A stretch of DNA of 64,000 nucleotides from Massilia cavernae (GTDB taxonomy: Bacteria > Pseudomonadota > Gammaproteobacteria > Burkholderiales > Burkholderiaceae_D): contig NZ_QYUP01000008.1 of the NCBI RefSeq assembly GCF_003590855.1, positions 1 to 64,000 of the forward strand, in the 5' to 3' direction. The position numbers and the translations under genes were made by a program. The notes under the pieces were generated by a model that saw only the letters and a program-made list of their open reading frames with translations, made no database searches and was not told the origin of the DNA. Below are positions 37,546 to 45,412 of the stretch, piece by piece (position 1 is the stretch's first letter; every line of letters starts with the position of its first letter).

Positions 37546-38730
37546 TCAACGCCTGTAGGTAAAGCGCCGCCACAAGGCTTCGAACGGGCCTTGCTGGTGG
37601 CCGGACAGCCACCATCGGCTGAGCAGCACCTGTACCAGCATGATGGCCATGCATAGCGCCAGCAGCTCGATGCGCCCCAAGAGCGCGCCGAGCCCAAGTC
37701 CATACGCCGGCAACATCAATCCCAAGGCAAGCGACTGCACCAGGTAGTTGGTCAACGCCATGCGGCCGACCGGCGCCAGCCAGCGCGCGACGGAGTCCAT
37801 GGCGCGCTCGCCCGCCAGCATGAACGCCGCGATATACGCCGCGCCCAGCGCCGGGCCGGAAAGCTCAAGCAGATACAGCGCAGCATGCGACGTAGGCCTT
37901 GGCGTCCCGGCGCCGACCGCCATGTCGACCGCCGAGTAGCCCCACCACAGGTTGAGCGGCAGGGCCACCAGCAGCCCCGCCGCCAGCACGCAAAGCCATA
38001 GCCTCCGATGCCTGTGCGGCCGCGTGATCCACCCCAGCCGTACCGCAAAGACCCCGAGCAGGAACAGCAGCATCAGGCGTGGGATGAACAGCCAGAACCC
38101 GCTGAGATTAGTGCCGAAGTCCTTGAGCCGCTCACGCGCGACCTCGCCCCAGCCGCCGTTGACATAGATGTCGGCGGCGCGAAGGACTTCCACCAGCGCG
38201 TCGGCCGCAAAGTCGGACGAGGTGGCGATGAAGACGGTCAGCAGCGCCATCAACAGCAGCAACCCGCCATTGAGCAGCACCGCCGCATCGAACGACTCGC
38301 GCACCTTCGACAGCGGCTGCAGCCCTTTGCGGAACACCCAGAAGCCTGTGAGCGCGTAGGCGGTCAGTATGTCGCCGAACCACAGCAGCGACCCATGCAG
38401 CAGCCCGACGACGAGAAGCCATCCCAGCCGGCGCCGGTAGATGCGCATGGCTTCCAGCGCGCCTACGGACTTCGTCAGCGAGCGTATCTGCAGCGCAAAG
38501 CCCGCGCCGAACAGGAAGGAAAAGATCGGATAAAACTTCTGCTCCGCGAACGCGGCGGCGAAGAAGACCGCGAAGCGGTCGGCCTGGCTGTCGTCCCCAC
38601 CCATCGGGCCATAGCGCAGCACCGCATAGCCGTAGACGAAACCCCATACATTGATTAACAGGATGCCGAACACGGCGAAACCGCGCAGCGCGTCGATACG
38701 TTCCGACCGCCGGGAGGAAGGCGCGGCCAC
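37546..38730 (-). CDS. DUF418-domain inner-membrane protein
   Basis: Multi-pass membrane protein of 394 residues. It starts with RIDALRGFAVFGILLINVWGF, the characteristic opening of the DUF418 / acyltransferase-like YeiB group, and has about ten hydrophobic segments. The DUF418 domain covers roughly the last 160 residues (RRLGWLL..., RMALTNYLVQSLALGLM, PFEALWRRFTYRR). Function is unknown. No ATG fits; the GTG at 38730 overlaps the TAG of the preceding oxidoreductase (TAGTG), indicating translational coupling. Confidence 0.87.
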   Translation of the reverse strand: MAAPSSRRSERIDALRGFAVFGILLINVWGFVYGYAVLRYGPMGGDDSQADRFAVFFAAAFAEQKFYPIFSFLFGAGFALQIRSLTKSVGALEAMRIYRRRLGWLLVVGLLHGSLLWFGDILTAYALTGFWVFRKGLQPLSKVRESFDAAVLLNGGLLLLMALLTVFIATSSDFAADALVEVLRAADIYVNGGWGEVARERLKDFGTNLSGFWLFIPRLMLLFLLGVFAVRLGWITRPHRHRRLWLCVLAAGLLVALPLNLWWGYSAVDMAVGAGTPRPTSHAALYLLELSGPALGAAYIAAFMLAGERAMDSVARWLAPVGRMALTNYLVQSLALGLMLPAYGLGLGALLGRIELLALCMAIMLVQVLLSRWWLSGHQQGPFEALWRRFTYRR

Positions 38731-40007
38731 TATTGGCGCATCCAGTCGCGCAATTCGTAGTACCAGTACGTGAGCTGTGCGGCGGCCAGGCCCGCGCGGC
38801 CGCCGACGTGCGGCAGTCCCCACGCGCCGAACTGGTCCAGTCCCTTGCCCTCGCCGCACATCGCCGCGGCCAGCAGTTCCCCGGCCAGCGTGGTCGGCGC
38901 GACGCCGTGTCCGCCGAAGCCCATGCCGTACCACAGGCCTTCCGGCAGGCGTCCGACCTGCGGCATGCGGTGGCGCCCATAGCTCATCATGCCGCTCCAG
39001 GCGTAATCGACGCGCGTCCCTTCCAGTTGCGGGTACACCTTCAGCATGTCCTCGTAGAGCAGGCGCGCCACCTCGGACGGGCTGCGCTCCCGTACCGCGA
39101 TCCGTCCGCCCCACAGCAAGCGCGTGTCGGGCAGGGGCCGATAGTAGTCGAATGCGAAGCGAGTGTCGTAGACCGCCGCGCCGGTGCGTACCGAGTCCTG
39201 CAGCCCGCTGCCCAACGGCTCGGTCGCCATCACGTAGGTCGCGATCGGCAGGGCGGCTCCGGCCAGGCGTGGGTACAGGCGTTCGATGTAGCCGCCGCAG
39301 CAGATCACGACTTCCTTCGCGCGAACTTCACCGCCGGCGGTCTTCACGCGCCAGCCCGCGCCGTCGGCCTCGATGTGGGTGACGCGGCTACCTTCGTGCA
39401 CCGCCACGCCTTGTTCGGTGAGCACGCGCGCCAGTCCCTGCGCATACTTCAGCGGGTGGAAATGGAAGGCGGCAGGCTCGAACAGGCCGCCGAAGTAGCG
39501 CTTGCTGAGCAGCCGGTCCGACAAATCGGCGCGGCTGATGCGCTGCCACTCCACGCCCAGGCGCTCCTCCATGAAGCGCTGCTGCGCGTCGAGGATACGG
39601 TCGTCGTCGAACCAGTTGGCGAGAATGACGCCTTCCTCGCGGGCGTCGCAGTCGATGCCGTAGCGCCTGATGCGGCTGCGGATCTGCTCCACCGCCGCCA
39701 GCGTCAGGCGGTACAGCGCCCTGCCCGCCTCATCGCCGGCGCTGTCCAGCAGCGCGCGCTCGCCCAGCGAGAAGCCGCCGAACACGAAGCCGCCACTGCG
39801 CCCGGACGCGCCGTGCCCGATGGTATCGCCTTCCAGCAGGATGATGCCGGCCTGGCCGCGCTCGGCCAGCGACAGCGCGGTGCCGAGGCCCGCGAAGCCT
39901 CCGCCGATGACGCAGACCGCCGCGTCATGCGAGCCGGACAAGGTGGGATAAGTGCCGCCGTCGGCCGTCGCCTGGTAGAAGCTGTGCGACGGCAGGATTT
40001 CAGACAT
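38730..40007 (-). CDS. DAO-type FAD-dependent oxidoreductase
   Basis: Flavoenzyme of 425 residues related to D-amino-acid dehydrogenase and gamma-glutamylputrescine oxidase (PuuB). Features: AAVCVIGGGFAGLGTALSLAERG (FAD site), GASGRSGGFVFGGFS, EVVICCGGYIERLYPRL and, near the end, GLWYGMGFGGHGVAPTTLAGELLA. It probably oxidises the C-N bond of an amine or amino acid; the substrate cannot be read from sequence. It overlaps ldcA by 8 nt and DUF418 by 1 nt within a four-gene operon. Confidence 0.87.
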   Translation of the reverse strand: MSEILPSHSFYQATADGGTYPTLSGSHDAAVCVIGGGFAGLGTALSLAERGQAGIILLEGDTIGHGASGRSGGFVFGGFSLGERALLDSAGDEAGRALYRLTLAAVEQIRSRIRRYGIDCDAREEGVILANWFDDDRILDAQQRFMEERLGVEWQRISRADLSDRLLSKRYFGGLFEPAAFHFHPLKYAQGLARVLTEQGVAVHEGSRVTHIEADGAGWRVKTAGGEVRAKEVVICCGGYIERLYPRLAGAALPIATYVMATEPLGSGLQDSVRTGAAVYDTRFAFDYYRPLPDTRLLWGGRIAVRERSPSEVARLLYEDMLKVYPQLEGTRVDYAWSGMMSYGRHRMPQVGRLPEGLWYGMGFGGHGVAPTTLAGELLAAAMCGEGKGLDQFGAWGLPHVGGRAGLAAAQLTYWYYELRDWMRQ

Positions 40008-40917
40008 GCGCGATGGTGGGGTAGCCGCTCATCGTCAGCGTAAAGCCATCCGCATCCGATACCAGCCTGGCATGCGCGCCGAACGGGATCGTGGCGCGGG
40101 TGCGGCCATGGCCGAACGGAAGGCCGGTCAGCACCGGCACCGGCAGCACGCTGCGCAGGTAGTCGACCATCACGCCGAAGTTGTAGCCGTTATCGGCGGG
40201 CGTGATGCCGTAGGAGGAAAAATCGCCCAGCACCACTGCCTTCTGGCGCTCGATCACACCAGCATGCATAAGCTGCAGCAGCATGCGCTCCACGCGGTAC
40301 GGATGCTCGTTGACGTCCTCGAAAAACAGGATGCCGCCGTCGACCTGTGGGAAGTATTCCGTACCGAGAACGGACAGCACCATCGCGAGGTTGCCGCCCC
40401 AAAGCGTGCCGCTGGCCTCGACGCAGGGATTACCTTGCTCCTTGACCGCGATGCGGTGGGCCGGCCCTTCCAGGCAGCGCCAGAAATCGCCCAGCGTGAA
40501 TTCGTCCGGCTCCTTCGCGCCAAAGTCACCGAAGAACATCGGGCCCGCATAGCTCATGGCGCCGGTCTTTGCCATCAACGCCATCTGGAAGGCGGTGAAG
40601 TCGGAGAAGCCGACAAATATCTTGCCACTTTGCGCCATCAGGTCGAAGTCGATCCGCGGCAACAGGCGCGACAAGCCGTACTGGCCGCGCAGCGCGATGA
40701 CGACGTCGATATCGGGATTGCAGGCGGCGGCCTGCAGCTGCGCCAGGCGCGCCTCGTCGGTGCCGCCGAAGCGCTGGAACACCTTTCCGGTATCGAAGTA
40801 ATTGTGGACGGCGTGGCCGCGTGCTTCGAGCCGCCTGATGCCGCGTTCGATCGCGGCGTCGTCGAGGGTGTATCCGCTCGGCGCGACGATGCCGATGCCT
40901 GGTTTGTATTTGCTCAC
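40000..40917 (-). CDS. ldcA: LD-carboxypeptidase (peptidase family S66)
   Basis: Serine peptidase of 305 residues that removes the terminal D-Ala from murein tetrapeptides during peptidoglycan recycling in the cytoplasm. Motifs: IGIVAPSGYTLD, VVIALRGQYGLSRLLPRIDF, the nucleophile Ser in FVGFSDFTA (about residue 103), LWGGNLAMVLSVLGTEYFP, ILFFEDVNEHPYRVERML and GLPFGHGR. It lies between the alpha/beta hydrolase and DAO genes with overlapping ends. Confidence 0.93.
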   Translation of the reverse strand: MSKYKPGIGIVAPSGYTLDDAAIERGIRRLEARGHAVHNYFDTGKVFQRFGGTDEARLAQLQAAACNPDIDVVIALRGQYGLSRLLPRIDFDLMAQSGKIFVGFSDFTAFQMALMAKTGAMSYAGPMFFGDFGAKEPDEFTLGDFWRCLEGPAHRIAVKEQGNPCVEASGTLWGGNLAMVLSVLGTEYFPQVDGGILFFEDVNEHPYRVERMLLQLMHAGVIERQKAVVLGDFSSYGITPADNGYNFGVMVDYLRSVLPVPVLTGLPFGHGRTRATIPFGAHARLVSDADGFTLTMSGYPTIAHV

Positions 40918-41840
40918 TGTTTTTCGAATAGCCGTGGTGTGGAGTCCGCTGCCATCTTACCGTGCGCATGGGCGTCGATCAAGGCTAGCAGCCGCTCCAC
41001 CAACTGGCCGGGCAGGTCATGCCCCATGCCCTCGATGATCTCGAGGCGCGCGTCCGGGATCAGGCGCGCGGTGTCGATGCCGCAGGCGACCGGCACCAGT
41101 GGATCGGCGGCGCCATGGATGACAAGCGCCGGCACGCGGATCGAGCGCAGCTGCGCGCTGCGGTCGCCCGCCGCGGTCACCGCCACCATCTGGCGCGCCA
41201 CGCCGCGGCCGTTGACGTTGCGCCGGATCGCACGGGCGATGCCGTCGCGCAGCTGCTTGTCGGGCGTCGGGTAGGCCGGGCTGCCGATCACGCGGTAGAT
41301 CTGTGCGGTGTGGTCGATGATGCTTTCCATGTCGCGCGCGTTGCGGGGCCGGCGCATCAGCAGCGCACGCGCCTCGCGCGTCGGCCCCGGCAAGCCACGC
41401 CGGCCGCTGGTGGACATGATGGAAGTGAGGCTGAGGATGCGGTCGGGGAACCTGGCCGCCATGATCTGGGCGATCATCCCGCCCATCGACACCCCCACCA
41501 CGTGCGCCTTGGCGATGCCCAGCGCGCGCAGCACGCCGCGCGCGTCTTCGGCCATGTCCTCGAGGGTGTAGGCGGTCTTGATCGGCCAGTGCATCGCCGA
41601 CTTGAGCCAGGTGAGCCAGAGGTTGGGCGTGCCCGCGTGGTCGAACTTGGTCGAAAGCCCGCAGTCGCGGTTGTCGAAGCGGATGACGTAGAAGCCCAGC
41701 TCGACCAGCCCTTCGACGAAGTCGTCCGGCCAGGTGGTCAGTTGCATGCCCAGGCCCATCACCAGCAAGACGGGGACGTCTTTCGGGTCCCCTGCGGTTT
41801 CGTAGGCCAGGCGTATGCCGTTGGACTTCAGGGTTGGCAT
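40914..41840 (-). CDS. Alpha/beta hydrolase
   Basis: Hydrolase of 308 residues. It begins GIRLAYETAGDPKDVPVLLVMGLGMQL, has IRFDNRDCGLST, the nucleophile elbow GVSMGGM, a lid insertion, ALVIHGAADPLVP (acid) and EGMGHDLPG (His). The triad is complete. This resembles the RsbQ/haloperoxidase-like esterases annotated broadly as alpha/beta hydrolases. The start ATG 41840 matches the conserved N-terminus; the longer frame upstream is non-conserved. It is the first gene of the four-gene overlapping unit, with a 4-nt ATGA overlap to ldcA. Confidence 0.88.
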   Translation of the reverse strand: MPTLKSNGIRLAYETAGDPKDVPVLLVMGLGMQLTTWPDDFVEGLVELGFYVIRFDNRDCGLSTKFDHAGTPNLWLTWLKSAMHWPIKTAYTLEDMAEDARGVLRALGIAKAHVVGVSMGGMIAQIMAARFPDRILSLTSIMSTSGRRGLPGPTREARALLMRRPRNARDMESIIDHTAQIYRVIGSPAYPTPDKQLRDGIARAIRRNVNGRGVARQMVAVTAAGDRSAQLRSIRVPALVIHGAADPLVPVACGIDTARLIPDARLEIIEGMGHDLPGQLVERLLALIDAHAHGKMAADSTPRLFEKQ

Positions 41841-41950
41841 GGTATCGGGGCGGAACTTGATTGATCCTTGTTCAGCATACCATTTTTGTGCGCCCCCGGG
41901 GAGCGCACGGCGCTGGCGCAACGTATGAGCTGCACCAAGGACAGCGGAGC

Positions 41951-42866
<916 letters not shown>

Positions 42867-42874
42867 GGAAAGCT

Positions 42875-43510
42875 TTAAGGTATCTGGAGAAGTTTATGGG
42901 TTTGCAGGCTCAGCTTCCATTTCGGGTTGCGCTTGCAGGTTTCGATCGCGAGGCGGGTATTGAACTCGGCCAGCGGGCCGTCCATCGGCTGCACGAAGAA
43001 GTTCTCGAAGTCGAGATGCTCGTAGGCGGCCAGCTCCTGATTCGCCTGGGGTATCACAACCTTGATTTCATTGCCTTTCTCGACGACCAGCTTCGAACCC
43101 ATCTTCGGGCTGACGCAGATCCAGTCGACGCCCGGCGGCACCGGCAAGGTTCCGTTGGTTTCGATGGCGATGGTGAAGCCCACCGCATGCATCGCGTCGA
43201 TCAGGGCGGCGTCGAGCTGCAGCAGCGGCTCGCCGCCGGTAAACACGACGTACTTGCTGGCCGCATGGCTGGCCGGCCACAGGCTGTCGATGCGCGCAGC
43301 CAGCTCGGCCGCGGTCGGAAACTTGCCGCCCAGCTCGCCGTCGGTGCCGACGAAATCGGTATCGCAGAAGGTGCAGACCGCCGTGGCGCGGTCGGCTTCG
43401 CGCCCGGTCCACAGGTTGCAGCCCGAAAAACGGCAGAACACCGCCGGACGCCCCGCATGGGCGCCCTCGCCCTGCAAGGTGTAGAAAATCTCTTTAATGC
43501 TGTAAGTCAC
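42875..43510 (-). CDS. queE: 7-carboxy-7-deazaguanine synthase
   Basis: Radical SAM enzyme of 211 residues that converts QueD's product to 7-carboxy-7-deazaguanine. Features: YSIKEIFYTLQGEGAHAGRPAVFCRFSGCNLWTG, then VCTFCDTDF (cluster Cys with the expanded first spacing typical of QueE), FTGGEPLLQLDAAL, IETNGTLPVP and WICVSPKMGS. The GTG at 43510 is chosen because the conserved sequence starts there and a TATAAT lies 28 bp upstream; in-frame ATGs further out would precede that promoter. Confidence 0.92.
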   Translation of the reverse strand: MTYSIKEIFYTLQGEGAHAGRPAVFCRFSGCNLWTGREADRATAVCTFCDTDFVGTDGELGGKFPTAAELAARIDSLWPASHAASKYVVFTGGEPLLQLDAALIDAMHAVGFTIAIETNGTLPVPPGVDWICVSPKMGSKLVVEKGNEIKVVIPQANQELAAYEHLDFENFFVQPMDGPLAEFNTRLAIETCKRNPKWKLSLQTHKLLQIP

Positions 43511-43537
43511 GGTGATGGCCTTGATCGTCAACCTTTC

Positions 43538-43543
43538 ATTATA
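43538..43543 (-). promoter_or_regulatory. Putative -10 element for queE-queD-tadA
   Basis: Perfect TATAAT on the minus strand. The -35 region 17 bp further upstream is poor (TACCCT). Transcription would begin about 20 nt before the GTG start of queE, consistent with the chosen start. Confidence 0.35.
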
Positions 43544-43684
43544 CCGCGCCGCCGGCAGCGAGGGTAAACCCATCGGGCCTTGCCCCCGACCGATTTCCAT
43601 CCGTCATTAACTTGCTAAACATCAATAAACCCGCTCACCTGCGGTAGCAGAATCAAGCCTTGTCGGCAGTAAATTACTTGCCGT

Positions 43685-44701
43685 ATGGCAGCCAGTTTTG
43701 AACAACAGGAATGGCGCACGATGAGCACAACAACAATATTAGGCGCAGACGGCGGACCGCAAGAGCGGATTTTCGCCAACAAGCTGATGGAGATGCTGGC
43801 CGTCCCGGCCTTCGTGCTCGACACCTCCTGCCGGGTGATGATCTGGAACCGGGCCTGCGAACGCCTGACCGGCGTGCCGGCCGACGAGGTGCTCGGCACC
43901 AGCGAGCACTGGCGCAGCTTCTACCAGGACCAGCGCCCTACCCTGGCCGACCTGCTCATCCAGAACCGCAAGGACGAGGCGCCCGCCCTCTACAACGTGA
44001 CTGAAACCGACACGCACTGCGGCGCCCAGCTGTGCGCGGAAAGCTGGTGCGACATGCCGCGCGCCGGCCGGCGCTACCTGGCGGCGGACGCCAGCCCGGT
44101 GTACGACGACCAGCAGCGCCTGATCGCGGTGGTCGAAACCCTGCGCGACATGACCGACGAGAAGCTGGCCCAGATCGCACTGGAACAGCTGGCCACGCGC
44201 GACGGCCTGACCGGCCTGGCCAACCGCCGCTGCTTCGACGACACCCTGCAGGCCGAATGGTCGCGCGCGATGCGCCAGAAGCAGCCGCTGTCGCTGCTGA
44301 TGGTCGACGTCGACAACTTCAAGGCCTACAACGACGCCAACGGCCACCTGGGTGGGGACGAATGCCTGAAACGGGTCGCGCAGGCGGTGGCCAGCGAAAT
44401 GCGCGCCAACGACCTGGTGGCGCGCTACGGCGGCGAGGAATTCGCGGTGATCCTGCCCAACCAGTCGCTCAAGGGCGCGGCCATCGTGGCCGAGCGGATC
44501 CGCAGCCGGGTGGAACAACTGAGCCTGCCCAGCCGCTTCGCCCGCGACGGCCGCGTTACCGTCAGCATCGGCGCCGCGACCGCGATCGCCGCCAGCGGCA
44601 CCGACGCCAGCCAGCTGGTGGCCACCGCCGATGCCGCGCTCTACCGCGCCAAGCACATGGGCCGCAACCGCATCAGCCTGCCCACCGCCGAACCCGCCTG
44701 A
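43685..44701 (+). CDS. PAS-GGDEF diguanylate cyclase
   Basis: Cytoplasmic enzyme of 338 residues that makes cyclic di-GMP from GTP. A PAS-like sensor (about residues 30-155, with VPAFVLDTSCRVMIWNRACERLTG) is joined to a GGDEF domain from TRDGLTGLANRRCFD. The active-site signature GGEEF is at 249-253, and the product-inhibition I-site RxxD at 240-243 (RAND). No membrane segment is seen, so the signal is probably cytoplasmic. The PAS domain contains several Cys residues (HCGAQLCAESWC). A second Met at 43721 could also serve as start; neither has a strong ribosome site. Confidence 0.92.
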   Translation: MAASFEQQEWRTMSTTTILGADGGPQERIFANKLMEMLAVPAFVLDTSCRVMIWNRACERLTGVPADEVLGTSEHWRSFYQDQRPTLADLLIQNRKDEAPALYNVTETDTHCGAQLCAESWCDMPRAGRRYLAADASPVYDDQQRLIAVVETLRDMTDEKLAQIALEQLATRDGLTGLANRRCFDDTLQAEWSRAMRQKQPLSLLMVDVDNFKAYNDANGHLGGDECLKRVAQAVASEMRANDLVARYGGEEFAVILPNQSLKGAAIVAERIRSRVEQLSLPSRFARDGRVTVSIGAATAIAASGTDASQLVATADAALYRAKHMGRNRISLPTAEPA

Positions 44702-44702
44702 T

Positions 44703-45266
44703 TCACGCCAGCCAACCCAACGGCAGGTAGGCGATCCCGTAGCTGAGCACGCCGGCCAGCGCGGCCTGGTTCTCCGCCGATTCCGAAAATGCGGCCAGCG
44801 TTTCGTTGCGGCTGGTCACTCCCCGCCCCAGCAAGTCCACGTGGAACGCCTCGCCGGCCGCATCCGGCTCGCGGCCAAGGATATTCTGGTAAAGGAGCGC
44901 CACGAAGGCTCCATTGTCGAGCTGGCCGTAGGTGGTGACGAATTCGTCGCTCCGGATGAAGTGCTCCGCCAATGACTGCAGGCTGAGGCCGTCGTCAACG
45001 GAGTGGATCCAGAAGCCGATCCCGGTCGGGTCGGGCGCGCGGTCGAACGCGGCCTTGTACAGCCGGTACACCTGCCCGGCAACGCCGTCGATGTCAAGCG
45101 CCATCGCGCGATCGTCGGCGAAACGCAGGCGCTCGACGCCCGCGAGCACATCACGACCGCTTCCCTCGGCCACCCAGCCACCCGCCGCACCATTGATGGT
45201 GTACTGTGCCGACACGCCGGACAGCACCAGTGCATCGATCATGTTGATGCCACTCGACAGACCCAT
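44703..45266 (-). CDS. DUF4214-domain protein
   Basis: Protein of 187 residues. After a short beta-rich leader (AQYTINGAAGGWVAEGSGRDVLAGVERLRFADD) comes a DUF4214 module: VYRLYKAAFDRAPDPTGIGFWIHSVDDGLSL, HFIRSDEFVTTYG, then FVALLYQNILGREPDAAGEAFHVDLLGRG. The domain usually sits in much larger repeat-rich, type I-secreted surface proteins, so a 187-residue stand-alone copy without visible RTX repeats or signal peptide is small. GAGG precedes the ATG. The role is unknown. Confidence 0.85.
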   Translation of the reverse strand: MGLSSGINMIDALVLSGVSAQYTINGAAGGWVAEGSGRDVLAGVERLRFADDRAMALDIDGVAGQVYRLYKAAFDRAPDPTGIGFWIHSVDDGLSLQSLAEHFIRSDEFVTTYGQLDNGAFVALLYQNILGREPDAAGEAFHVDLLGRGVTSRNETLAAFSESAENQAALAGVLSYGIAYLPLGWLA

Positions 45267-45412
45267 GCGCCACCTCGCGTCCGCTATATGTACAGAGGAA
45301 GAATCCTAGCATGCAGAACAGTCCAGGAAACTCGACAGTACGCAGTTTTTTCTGTTCATTCTCAACTGCTTGCACTATCCTTCCGGCGTTGCAATTTACT
45401 CAAGGAGCTAAA

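Noticed and set aside
43511-43684. preQ1 riboswitch upstream of queE
   Set aside because: No H-type pseudoknot or A-rich tail pattern could be seen; the leader predicted from the -10 element is only about 20 nt.
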